Assembly (NCBI RefSeq): GCF_023078275.1
Contig: NC_062988.1
Location: 761,501-825,500, forward strand
Reading direction: 5' to 3'
Length of the DNA: 64,000 bases
Origin: Leguminivora glycinivorella
Lineage: Eukaryota; Arthropoda; Insecta; Lepidoptera; Tortricidae
Part shown: positions 29,309 through 39,277 of the stretch, piece by piece
Numbering within the stretch: the stretch's first letter is position 1
How the letters are laid out: each line of letters opens with the position of its first letter
Translations under genes and position numbers: made by a program
The notes under the pieces: model-generated
What the model was told of the DNA's origin: nothing
Database searches by the model: none
What the model saw: only the letters and a program-made list of their open reading frames with translations

Positions 29309-30446
29309 CACAGAACTAAATCAAGATAGAAGGAAAAAGTGTATCTACTTCGCGTGCGGAAAAGTTAAATAGCGAGCAACATTGTTCGCCGCGCAAGTCA
29401 GTCTGCTCCCGACCGCTGCCCGCGAGTGACATACAGTGAAAAATACAAAATGGGTCGGTATTCGATAATTAACTGTTCAAACACCACCAATAAAAGCAAG
29501 AGTGTTAAACAAAGTGTTTCCTATCATCGGTAAGTACCATTTGTCCTAAAATATTTTTTATTCAATAAAAAACACGATTTTCCTATTTTTATCATCAAAA
29601 CATTAGCTGACGTACGGCCGTCAAACTAGTTTTCCATTGCGGCTTTAATTTGACGAGTCCGACTTGGCGTGCGTTTAAAACAAGCGATATAAAAATAGGC
29701 TATTCAAACTGTCGAGACAAAGTGAAGGTAGATTTGTTATTTTGTCCGTCGAACTTAAGAATAGTGGTGCACCACGGAACTATATCGTCATGTATGCTGC
29801 GATTTCCTTATTCGATTTAAATCGATTTTGCGAAGCAGTGGAAATTATAATTGTTTTTATATTGTTATGAAACTATACATATAAAGTACGAGTAATAAGT
29901 AAATTTAACTTTAAAATAGGTTACAGTTACGGTATTAACGTTGAATTTGTGGTCGGCAGAAAAACAAATACAAACATAATACGCTCTATATTTATTATGA
30001 ATAAAAATAACTCTAAAAATGTGTTAATGGTTAATTATATTTATAAATTACTAAAAGTGGTAACAAATAACATGAGGATAATGAAGTGAGTACATGGTCG
30101 ATTTTCTTAAAAATATTACGAAATATTAACTAGTATTAATACCTACCTACTAAAATCTTTGTTCCTGGCCTTAGGCAAATTATATACCTACTAGTGAATT
30201 GTTTGTCATCACACGAATACAGGTATATACTTACTTCATTTCACAACGAAGATGAACATCCGATATTTTTAACTTCGGCGGGCATCCCGCAAGCAACCTC
30301 CACAATCGATCGCATAGGTTACGCGGCGACAACGTTCCCATCACTAAAGTACACTCGTGACGTCATAGGCTCGACACAAAACGTTACACGCTCGGTTTCG
30401 CTGTTAATCGCCGAGCATTTTCCTTCTATCTTGATTTAGTTCTGTG
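29309..30446 (+). mobile_element. P-element-like transposon, internally deleted, 8 bp duplication GGTAACCC
   Basis: The termini start CACAGAACTAAATCAAGATA and are inverted at the right end ...TATCTTGATTTAGTTCTGTG, with about 31 matching bases. GGTAACCC flanks both sides (29301-29308 and 30447-30454). CA...TG ends, ~31 bp inverted repeats and a GC-rich 8 bp duplication are the marks of P elements. The 1138 bp copy keeps a likely promoter and first exon (29450-29529) but no catalytic region. It is located between BLTP3 exons 8 and 9. Confidence 0.75.
29450..29529 (+). pseudogene. THAP-domain first exon remnant of P-like transposase
   Basis: Begins MGRYSIINCSNTTNKSKSVK, then QSVSYHR, and ends at a consensus donor CG|GTAAGT (29530). 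THAP domains open with a short Met-x-x-C-x(2-4)-C segment and reach a conserved S-F/Y-H-R-F-P, and the gene often splits there. The second Cys and the SYHR block are present; the first Cys position is Ser. THAP is the DNA-binding domain of P-element transposases. Later exons are not seen, so the copy cannot make a whole enzyme. Confidence 0.6.
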
Positions 30447-30587
30447 GGTAACCCGTTATACTTGCGTAATATTTTTATATGTTATTAATATGTAATGCCC
30501 CCACCCTCTCACAAAAATAAATATAACCACCAAAAACACAATATCCGCAGGAGATGCTGGGGACGTTACCACAACGTCCTTTAGTAC

Positions 30588-30678
30588 AACTTGCCTTGTC
30601 GCGCGCGAGTCCATACATCAAGCGCGACTTCATGTATTTATGGACCCGCGCGCAACAAGGCAAGTTGTGCTAGAGGGG
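30588..30678. repeat. Foldback element 'acaacttgccttgtcgcgcg', copy 1
   Basis: ACAACTTGCCTTGTCGCGCG pairs with CGCGCGCAACAAGGCAAGTT. The loop holds two 'gcgcgactt/aagcgcga' blocks. Second copy at 59655-59753. Confidence 0.7.
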
Positions 30679-30731
30679 CTGGTCCGACAATGGAAATAAG
30701 TAGAAACATGAAATGGACGTTGGACCTCAAC

Positions 30732-31220
30732 TAGGGTTGCAAATAGAAAAAAAAAACAAATGTTTCTTTTTCAGAATTGTGAAAAAAACATGAAAATAAA
30801 CCGAGCACCATGGATTTTTTTCTAAATATGGTTTATTTTTCAAATGAACAAAAAATTCGACAAAACAGTTTTTCGTGAATTGTAACGTGTTTCAATAACA
30901 ATAACGTTTATTGGGGAATCCCCGATGCGGCGTGCAGCGTGGAGAGGCGGTGGTGTTGCCAACAGAAAATAGTGATAACTACCAACTACAGATTTCGTAA
31001 ATGTTACTTTTATAAGACCAGAAATTAAAGTTATTTGATTAAATTCGTTTAATAGTTAACATTAAGTCTAAAAAACCGTATAAAAGTATTAACCGCTTTG
31101 CAAATTTTGAGATTTCTTACATTAGAAAAAAAACATACTCCAGAAAAAAAACCATTTTTTTTTTCACGGTTTTTTTTTCATGTTTTTTTTTTCAAGCCGG
31201 AAATGTTTTTTGAAACCCTA
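30732..31220. mobile_element. MITE-like element with TAGGGTT ends and A/T-run arms
   Basis: TAGGGTTGCAAATAG plus a long A run at the left; T runs and GAAACCCTA at the right. CATGAAAATAAACC and similar blocks occur in the arms. The low complexity makes the terminal repeats hard to measure by eye. Confidence 0.45.
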
Positions 31221-31370
31221 ACCCCAACGTGCAAGTAAGTATAGCGGGTTAGCACTGAGTGACTAGCGCGTTATCTATTCGCGGAGGTCTACCCCTTTTG
31301 AGAAAAAAGGCGTAAAATTGTGTATGTATCTAAATAAATAATAATGTAAATGTGTTGACACAATTTCCAG

Positions 31371-31514
31371 GGTGTAACATCAGGGCTGGCGCCATTCGAA
31401 GAGTTACTGGAAGCTCGTGTTCGGGAACTGAGCATAGCGCTCAACATGAGCACAGCCCTAGCGCTGGCCGAGTTCATTGAGGATGAAGTGCTCGTGCCGC
31501 CCATGCCTTTGGAA
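31371..31514 (+). CDS. BLTP3: BLTP3 exon 9
   Basis: The acceptor is caatttcCAG and the donor TTGGAA|GTACGT. The exon is 48 codons in phase 0: GVTSGLAPFEELLEARVREL, SIALNMSTALALAEFIEDEV, LVPPMPLE. An amphipathic helix followed by a 'hydrophobic-P-x-P' exit leads to the next strand in exon 10, as in the BLTP3 segment just before the coiled coil. Confidence 0.7.
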
Positions 31515-31544
31515 GTACGTATTTTTATGTAGTAGGTTTTTTTT

Positions 31545-31797
31545 GTGGCTGTGTGGTGACGGGTTAAGAATTTCACCACCCCTTTTCTTCCCGTGGGTGT
31601 CGTAGAAGTCGACTGTGGGATATAGGTTGAATTGTGGCGTAGGCAAGAGGCTGGCAACCTGTCACTGCAATGGCACAATTTCGATTTCTATCAACCCCTT
31701 TTTGCTAAGAGTGGCACTGAAACTTAGGAGTTCCTGTGCTCTGCCTACCCCTTTATGGGATACAGGCGTGGTTATATGTATGTATGTATGTATGTAG
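31545..31797 (+). repeat. TATG-tailed repeat family, forward copy
   Basis: Starts 'gtgtggtgacgggttaagaa' 31 bases after exon 9 and ends in (TATG)n. It includes the whole 'cgtaggcaagaggctggcaa' body. This is the most complete forward copy in the window. Confidence 0.75.
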
Positions 31798-32208
31798 GTT
31801 TTTTTATTATTATTATAAACGGGCTTACTCTTGGCCACAGACTAGCCGAAGGCAAAGACGTGGCCTACGAAGGAGTGTGTTATGTCATTTTAGTATGTGT
31901 CATTGTCATTTTGAAGCAAATGGTCCCACTTTTTAACTTTCATTATGTTTGACGGCGATTGGACCCGGTTTATTTTGTAATTTTGTTATGTGTTCTTTTA
32001 AATTTCGAGTTCTTTCAACCCCTTATTTGCAAAGATAGTGGCACTGACTTTAGTAACTACTTGAAATTTTATTTGAAACTTCATTTTGCGTGCTCTAAAG
32101 ACTCTTGATAGGCTATTCAACTTTCAAGCATAAAACTCAAAGTGCGATCTTTGACACAAACGAATTATGTTAATAAGTTGAAATTTAAAAAAATATTACG
32201 ATCAAAAC

Positions 32209-32532
32209 GGGCCATTTTATTCAGTTGTCCACCCCACTTTTTTTTATTTGGATTTGGAAATTTTATGTGGTTTCCACTCAGAATCGCGAGCTCTTTCAAT
32301 TCTAATAGGAGAAAAAAAGTGTCCCAAGGCTTTTTTCCCAATCCGTTACGATTTTTTCATACAATTTGTATGGCGGTAACAGAATGGAAGGTTCGAAAAA
32401 ATGTATGGAAATCTTGGGACATTTTTTTTCTCCTATCAGGATCGAAAGACCTCGCGATTCTGAGTATTAATCGCGTAAAAAATACCCATGTTACAAAAAA
32501 AGTGGGGTGGACAACTTTGAAAAAAATGGCCC
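32209..32532. mobile_element. Foldback MITE 'GGGCCATTTTTT', copy 2
   Basis: GGGCCATTTTATTCAGTTGT at the left, ACAACTTTGAAAAAAATGGC at the right, with CCACCCCACTTTTTTT/AAAAAAAGTGGGGTGG next inside. The copy at 26281 shares nearly every block. It lies 55 bases upstream of exon 10. Confidence 0.75.
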
Positions 32533-32587
32533 AAACTCGAAACGCTAACATTTTTCATTGCTCGCTAAAATTGAACATCTCTTCCAG

Positions 32588-32883
32588 GTACTAATAGAGA
32601 ACGTGAAACTCCACCTAATCGAAGACCGGCCGACGCGCTCAATCTCCTCCCCTCCCCCGCAACCGCTCGACATTGCCCTCTCCACCCTCCGCCTCACGCG
32701 CGACCAACACGGCATCCTGCACTTAGGTCCCCCCTCCCCTACCACCCCCACCACCATTACCCCCCAGCCGGACCTAGAGGAGGCACAAGGGAAGATAGAC
32801 AGCTTGAGTAGAGAAAATGAGGAGTTGAGGAAGAGACTGATGACGTTAGCAAGAATCGCGGAAGATAATAGAGATTTAAGAGC
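32588..32883 (+). CDS. BLTP3: BLTP3 exon 10 (bridge end and start of coiled coil)
   Basis: The acceptor is catctcttcCAG and the donor AGAGC|GTGAGT. The first half reads VLIENVKLHLIEDRPTRSIS and, after a proline-rich loop, IALSTLRLTRDQHGILHLGP. The alternating hydrophobic strands match the closing strands of the lipid groove ('V.I.NV.LHL.ED'). The second half is coiled coil: DLEEAQGKIDSLSRENEELR then KRLMTLARIAEDNRDLRA with clear heptads. Human BLTP3 proteins also end in a coiled coil, through which they self-associate and bind partners. It leaves two bases for exon 11. Confidence 0.75.
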
Positions 32884-33332
32884 GTGAGTATTTTTTTTCT
32901 TACGATTCGGCTATTCTTATATGTCACGCGTCCTCGTGTACAAGCGGAATTGAAGGAAGTAAGTATAAAGTGGGAAGATACATAGTTTGAGTAAAGAAAA
33001 TGAAGAGTTGAGAAAAAGACCCGGAGGATAATACGCGTACTACTGCTGTGGACAGCCTGACTAGACAATCAACCACATCTTTCAAGATACACAGGTCATA
33101 TAGACGGCTTTAAAATCTTGTCGGATGAAGCAGTAGCGTACCTGGGAACGGCAAAAATTTAAGTCTTTGTAATTATAATCCAATGTCGTTTTGAGTGTAA
33201 AGCCATATGACAAATAAAAAACAATTTTGCCTACGATTCGGCCATCCCGGTACACCCCAAAATGGAGAATTGAAGTTAGTGCTCTCCCCTTACTTTTTTT
33301 TTTTTTTCACGTCGTTCTCTATAATATTGCAG

Positions 33333-33444
33333 TAAAGCGGAAGAGGTGTCGGTGCTGCGTCAGTGCGTGCACACGGCGCAGCAAGAAGTGTCCAGCTTGC
33401 TGGCCGACAAGCAAGAGCTGCTCGAGGCCATGCGAGTTTTGCAG
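33333..33444 (+). CDS. BLTP3: BLTP3 exon 11 (coiled coil)
   Basis: The acceptor is taatattgCAG and the donor TTGCAG|GTAAAC. With the two bases from exon 10 it reads AKAEEVSVLRQCVHTAQQEV and SSLLADKQELLEAMRVLQ, an uninterrupted heptad pattern. It ends in phase 0. The coil continues a few residues into the last exon. Confidence 0.75.
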
Positions 33445-34164
33445 GTAAACAAATTCTATTCAAGATTCAATTGTTTCTTCATCATCATCATAAATTTAAG
33501 AGCTGGGCTCATGTCGGTGAAGCAATCTCCAGCTATATCTTTCCTGGGCTTTTTCTTTGACAGCCTGATACGACACGACATTCACTTTTTCCTTGGCTTT
33601 CCTCTCTTTCTGTTTCCTTCTACTTTCCCTTCTATGATGATCTTGATGAATTCGTCGTGTCGTAACAGGTGTCCCAACATATTTCCTCTTCTTCTTCATG
33701 ATAAACACATAAATATCTACATAACGTCGGTGAGATTGCCAATTCCGCTATGTGCACTTTAGCTACTTTTCAGGAGAGACAAAAAATCGATTTACTAGAG
33801 AATTAGGTACAAACATCATTTCAATTTATATCCAAAATGTGTCAAAAATAGCAAGAAATATGTTGTGTGAAAAAAAATGGGAAATAATAAGTCACAAATT
33901 AAGATATACTCGTTTTTCTTAATTTTGTGCACATATGGGTATTGGTTTTGAGCTTACTAAATACATATGTGTAAGTCATGCACATAGGAATCATAAATAC
34001 TGTTCATTTGAGGTTTATCAGAGTAAGTTATGTGCGTTTAGGGTAATAAAAACAAAACAACATGATCACTTGTATCAGAAATAAATGATATTATCCAAAG
34101 GAAAATGTCAGTATCTGACAAAACTAAAGACCTTCCTTGTCAATTACTAATAATATATATTTAC

Positions 34165-34275
34165 GTACATACATTCATACAATCACGCCTGTATCCCATA
34201 AAGGGGTAGGCAGAGCACATGAACTACTCAAGTTTCAGTGCCACTTTTGACAAAAAGGGGTTGAAAGAAAACGAA
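34165..34275 (-). repeat. TATG-tailed repeat family, reverse partial copy
   Basis: 'Caatcacgcctgtatcccat' followed by 'gtaggcagagcacatgaact' and 'gttgaaagaaaacgaaa'. Complement of the 10980-11090 part. Confidence 0.7.
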
Positions 34276-34389
34276 ATATACATTTATAATAAAAAAAGAA
34301 CTTAAAACTCGTTCTGACTAAATTCAACGTAAGTAATTATAACGACAACCTATGCGATAGCTACATACTTTGCCACATAGCTGACAAGG

Positions 34390-35640
34390 GAAGCTTGCAA
34401 CCAATTGAGACGGTTTGCTACGGTACCTTGTTTCCCTATTGTCTGCAAGTGCCGCAAACCAGGTCCATGGACGAACTTGCGACCATCTTCGATGCACTTA
34501 CGCCACTCCCTCCGTTTCTTAGCAAGCCTCTCCTAGTTTCGGTAGTCGATCTAAAAGGCAGCCATGTCCTATCAGCTGCAAAAGTGCATGGCGAATTTAT
34601 CAATGAATTCATTCCTAACTTCTCCATGCACTTTTGCAGCTGATAGTACCTCTTGGCGCAGTCTTTGAAGCGAAGCAATGACCTCTCAACATCTTTCTTG
34701 GCATTCGCTACTGTGCCCAGAAGAACACGGCGTGGTAAACGAGAGGGTTCCATCCTGTGCATATACCCCATCAACGAAGTCGCCTCTGTTTGAGAAGCAT
34801 GGTCAGACTGGGTAGCGATTTCTAGAACTCTCTGGTTTGACGACCTGTGATGATATGCCCAACATCTTACACAGGCATCGCTTATAGAAAGAGATGCCAC
34901 GGCGTTTGACTTTGGCATACGTCTCGGATTCGTACAAGAGTATGGTCTATACACAAGCCTGAAAGACTAACACCTTGGTCTTAGTAGTCAGGAGTCTGTT
35001 ATGCCATACTCGAGCACTAAGCTTCCCAAAAGTGGTAGCTGCCTTGCCGATGTAAATGTCAACCTCTGCCTAGAGCGAAAGATGGTCGGTTATTGTCGTA
35101 AAGTGGTCTCCAACAGCGTGCCATCGAGTGGAATTTCTGCCTTGGAGATTGGACCCATCATTAGCTTGAAGTTCACAGAGGTAGCAACAAAGGCTGCGTC
35201 ATCGGCATAAAGTATTGGCATAAAGGCTGCCAATTAAAAGTTCCTCGCGTTTCTTCTGTGATTTGAGGAGTGATGTGTACAACTTTGAACTTTATATAGA
35301 TTCTTGTATGCAGATGAATACCAAAGCAGCAAAGACACACACGTTATACGGTAGGAGCCAAAACGCAGTCCTGTCGCACACCTCGGCAGACACACCACCA
35401 GGGACTGAGGAATGAAGGAAATCGCTGTGATTCCCCGCACCTGTGCTACCCTCTTGGAAACTGGCCGTTGGAGGTTGAGGAGTTTACCACATATTTCAGC
35501 TTAGACCTTACTCGCGCCTAACGGGGATTCCATCCCGGGCTTGAGTTAGTAGTTTTCCTTCTCGAAGAGAAGAGGCTCATCTCCCCTTTAGCTATTAGCT
35601 GCTTCGTTTGTGAACTTAGTTGCCTTTTACAACACCCTCG
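34390..35640 (-). pseudogene. Decayed non-LTR reverse transcriptase, C-terminal half
   Basis: Reading the minus strand from about 35220, frames with shifts give LYADDAAFVATS (the YADD catalytic box), then KTKVLVFQACV, YESETYAKVKRR and GYMHRMEPSRLPRRVLLG. These are the usual blocks after the RT active site in endonuclease-type LINEs ('...L.YGSETW...' and 'GH..RM...R.P+..L'). Several stops and frame changes are present. 34540-34640 contains an inverted pair TCAGCTGCAAAAGTGCATGG/CCATGCACTTTTGCAGCTGA. Confidence 0.65.
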
Positions 35641-35747
35641 TTCTTCTACCAGGGTTGGTGCTACTCTTACGACGGATATACTACACAGTAGATGCTACCT
35701 AACTACACCAATAAACAATTACTTTTAAAATAGTGTTAAAGAGCAAT

Positions 35748-36053
35748 TCTCGTTAACTTTGGACATTTGGATCACGTCTCCGATTTTGATAAAGATTGGT
35801 AGGCTGGTAGAGTCCATGATGCTGAGCAATATCCACTAGGTTTCCCAAAATGTCCTATATAGTTTGTATGAACCTTCCTTTTTTGTTACCAAATTTCTAT
35901 ACATTTTCGGTAACAAAAAAGGAAAGTTTCATACAATCAACCTAGGACATTTTGGGTAACCTAGTGGATCTTGCTCAGCATCATGGACTCTATCAGCCTA
36001 CCAATTTTTATCCAAATCGGAGACGTGATCTTAATGTACAAACTTAACGGGAA
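35748..36053. repeat. Near-perfect 306 bp foldback
   Basis: Two arms of ~150 bases pair almost throughout: GATCACGTCTCCGATTT, GTAGGCTG, GAGTCCATGATGCTGAGCAA, ATCCACTAGG, CAAAATGTCCTA, CCTTTTTTGTTACC and their complements. The loop is only about 15 bases (near 'tttctatacatttt'). No protein frame is conserved. Confidence 0.8.
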
Positions 36054-36681
36054 TAGCTGTAAAATAAGTCAGATACGAAGTTATCATAATTTATCAGTAT
36101 CAAGAACGTTAGAATGAAGTATAATTGCTACCCTCTTACTGTGTTAGAAAATGTTTTGCGATAAATGTGAAAAACCTGCCGAATAATCGACGACAAAAAG
36201 GTACTTCACAATATTAAACATAATAAGTATAACAGCTTTACGGTTAAAATATTTAGCTTTGAAAAAATAAATTGAAAAATAAAGATATATGACCGAAACA
36301 CATAAGCACACTAAGCAACAATCCATACTAAATCCACACATGTGCAGTAGTAATTATCAATTTCGTTTATTTTACTTGGTTACCAAAACCTATATGTGCT
36401 TGGAAGTACATGTGTATTTATTTTTGGGGCTAAAATCACAAATGTGTTTAGTTAAAACATGATCCAAGTAGAATTTGCGTATGCTGGTTTTTGCATTAGA
36501 CGTGGAATACAATTTTAAAGGCAAATCTGCAAAAAACGAAAAATCGAAAAAATGCACATAACGGAATTGGCAATCTCAACGACGATAAGTAACCTTTTGG
36601 GAATACAGATGTGAATACATGTCCATGTAATGTATGTATACTATGTATGAAGGGGGCGCCATGAGCCTTCGGTAATTGTAC

Positions 36682-36828
36682 ATTTTGTCACTATTTTGAA
36701 TAAATCTCGTATCTCACACTGCTCCTCAAAGTTAAAACGCAGTAAGTCTATATGCATTCCATACATACTTATTACATTTTTCTTTTCATTGACAGAAGTA
36801 CAAGTTTTTTTCAAAGTAGTGACGATTT
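36682..36828. mobile_element. MITE with ATATCGTCACTACTTT ends, copy 3 (reverse)
   Basis: ATTTTGTCACTATTTTG and CAAAGTAGTGACGATTT as ends; the body 'tatgcattccatacatactt' is the complement of copies 1 and 2. More diverged than those two. Confidence 0.7.
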
Positions 36829-36993
36829 ATTTGAAAATTTCGACACCTCCCACCGTCTTTACCGTCTTTAAATCGCTCCGGCAAGCCGTCGCGATTTAAC
36901 TTACTCTCGATAGTAATATTCAACTTCCTCCCCTTGTTGCACAATGTACTATTTTATTGTTAGCGATTGTAATGAGTAGCATATCGCTTGCAG

Positions 36994-37023
36994 GAGCAGT
37001 TGGGTGTGCGCGGGAAGAGGTAG
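36994..37023 (+). CDS. BLTP3: BLTP3 last coding exon with stop
   Basis: The acceptor is atatcgcttgCAG. The frame from exon 11 continues as EQLGVRGKR and stops at TAG (37021-37023). A very short basic tail after the coiled coil is plausible. The phase fits (0 to 0), and the in-frame total over the 12 exons is 587 codons with the stop. The alternative would be a different terminal exon further on: a similar acceptor-plus-EQL sequence occurs at about 37764-37785. Confidence 0.55.
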   Translation, partial: EQLGVRGKR

Positions 37024-37787
37024 CGGTCCCGCGGCCGCCGCGACTCCTGCAGTCTCGACTGTACGCACTGCTGCGGCGACACCTAGCCACACGGACACAC
37101 AATCATACACACACCCGTGGCGGCTGGTGAAAATTATTGCCAGGCAACACCACACCTCGGTCACTGGCGATCAAATATATTGAAAGAGGCGCATTCCTAG
37201 CACACAGTCTTAGCTCGTGTAGGTGAACGCGTACTATGCTTGTATGAGTGAAGGTCGACTGTTCGCGTTTTTGACAGGCGGTAACTCTGAGGTAACCGAG
37301 AGGTGGGCGGCGTTTTCAGCGGGGAGCGGGAGTGGCCATACTGTACGATAGTACTCTATTATACTGTGGCAACACTAAGCAAAAAGAAACCTATATTAGG
37401 TACTGTACTAGTAATCAATTTTAGGCAAGCCGGTGGGAATCGGCTTGTATGGACCAGCCGCTGCTGACACACACACACACACACACACGGGAGTTTTCAG
37501 AATAAATGGTCGTATACTCTGACACCTAGCCACACGGTGGCTTACACGCACAACGGGCGTTTTATGAAAGAAATAAATGGGCGTTTACTTTGACACCTAG
37601 CTACACACACACACGCGCGGGCGTTTTCTGAAAGAAATAAATGGTTGAATACTCGAACACCCAGCCACACAGGGACACAAGCAAATACACACACATACAG
37701 ACGTTTTCTAAAAAAAATAACTGGACGTATACTCGTCAGAAAACGCTTCCAATAAGAAGTATACCGCTGGCAGGAACAGCTGCTAGC

Positions 37788-37822
<35 letters not shown>

Positions 37823-37870
37823 GGGCGTTTCTGAAAGAAACAAATGGTCGTGTACACGTCAAATATAAAA
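37024..37870 (+). repeat. CA-rich minisatellite in the probable 3' UTR
   Basis: Units of about 65-75 bases share 'gggcgttttctgaaagaaa', 'taaatggtcgtatactc' and 'gacacctagccacac', separated by (CA)n runs; at least five are seen from 37480 to 37860. The first 'cacctagccacacgg' stands at 37080, directly after the stop codon. Several AATAAA hexamers fall in the units (for example 37502, 37570 and 37636), any of which could serve for polyadenylation. Confidence 0.65.
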
Positions 37871-39138
37871 TTCGGGATATTTTGGAGGCTAGAGATCAAT
37901 ACCTACTAAACAAAATATAAAAATGTTTCAAGTGAGATAAATTAAACGCTTTCAAAGACGTATCATATTTAGAAATGTAGAATTATGACCGTTTAACGAC
38001 TTCACTAATTCATTTGTGACGTGCCGTGCCTAAAAGGTTCTTATGCTGCAAGAGCAATAAGGATAATTTGCTGACTTGATACAGCATAATTTAAAACTGA
38101 TTGTTGAGCACATTATGTTTACGCGCTTATCTTTGTTACATTTTTAGTTACGAAATAATAATGGAATACGGCTTCAGTTATACATCTTTGCGTTTAAATT
38201 CCTACTGATTTGACGTGCGCAAAGATAATGTCATAAGGTCAATACAGGTATTCGGGTATGTGTGCCATCGGGGCAATTGTGTCTGGCCTTTTCAGCCACA
38301 ACAGCAGGTGCATTTGCCAGTTCATACTTTTGCTACTTGCTGCTCACGATTAGTGGTAAAAGTTTGAACTATAAATAAACTAAAAATATATGAAGGTCAG
38401 ACACACTTCTTCGTATAACACAGATAGCCGTATTGACTTTATATTTATAGTAAATAGTTTATAATCGTCAAATGTGTAGCATATTTAAGGTGTTTTGAAA
38501 ATATTGGTCGAGGTGGGCAATTGTGATTACAGATATTTTATACTTGCGTACTTACACCATGCATTTATTATTGAAGAGTATATTAAATTTAATGTTACGA
38601 TGCGAGTTTCAGAATAAAAATGGGACATTTTTTTCATGTACCTGGCAACACTGACCTAGTGTTGCCAGATGTTTGTTTCTGAAACTGACGCGTTCCTTTG
38701 ACGATTCTTTAATAAAATCGTTTCTATCCATATTTAAAGTAGGGTGTAGTAGGGTGTGGGTAGGACATTTTATATGCACCTAAATAAAAAAATAATAATA
38801 AGTTTTTTACCCTCTGTGTATGGATAGAAGCAATTGGTACGTAATACTGATTTATTTCTTAGCCAGAACACATTTTTAACCCAATAATTTTGTGCAATAG
38901 CCCTCTCATTATCATGTATGCATTTTATTACGTTTTTATTTGTTGGGGCAGCAATACTTTAGATTTTATCGATGTTTGGTGGGCTATTAAATATCATAGT
39001 TCTACCACTTTGATACAGCAAATAGATCAGTATTGCTTTGAAGTTAGAGCCGTTTTGACTTCTAGTCAAGCTATATAGTTTCACTTGTAAAGAGAATAAC
39101 TTCATAACTTACCTAGAAGTTGTAAACGGGACTATTAT
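37871..39138. other. AT-rich sequence, possible long 3' UTR; no gene seen
   Basis: No frame resembles a known protein. 38635-38700 holds a short inverted pair (TACCTGGCAACACTGACC/ CTAGTGTTGCCAG). It could be transcribed downstream of BLTP3, but the cleavage site cannot be placed by reading. Confidence 0.4.
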
Positions 39139-39277
39139 AAAGCTGAGTTTAGACCAGCAAGTTATTGCTGCAAGTTTTGAGACGCAAGAGTGAGTGGCAA
39201 ATATCTGCGTCTCTTTCTTGCATATACTTCTGTCTCAAAACATGCAGCAATAACTTGCACGTCTAAACTCAGCTTAA
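39139..39277. mobile_element. Foldback MITE 'AAGCTGAGTTTAGAC'
   Basis: AAAGCTGAGTTTAGACCAGC, then AAGTTATTGCTGCAAGTTTT, are inverted at the right as AAAACATGCAGCAATAACTT and GTCTAAACTCAGCTTA. About 139 bases with a 35-base centre. Confidence 0.75.

Noticed and set aside
32142..32594. 150-codon plus-strand frame
   Set aside because: It runs through the foldback MITE at 32209-32532; the MITE copy at 26281 does not keep the frame.
37542..37868. Cysteine/valine or histidine/threonine repeat frames
   Set aside because: Products of the (CA)n minisatellite after the BLTP3 stop codon.
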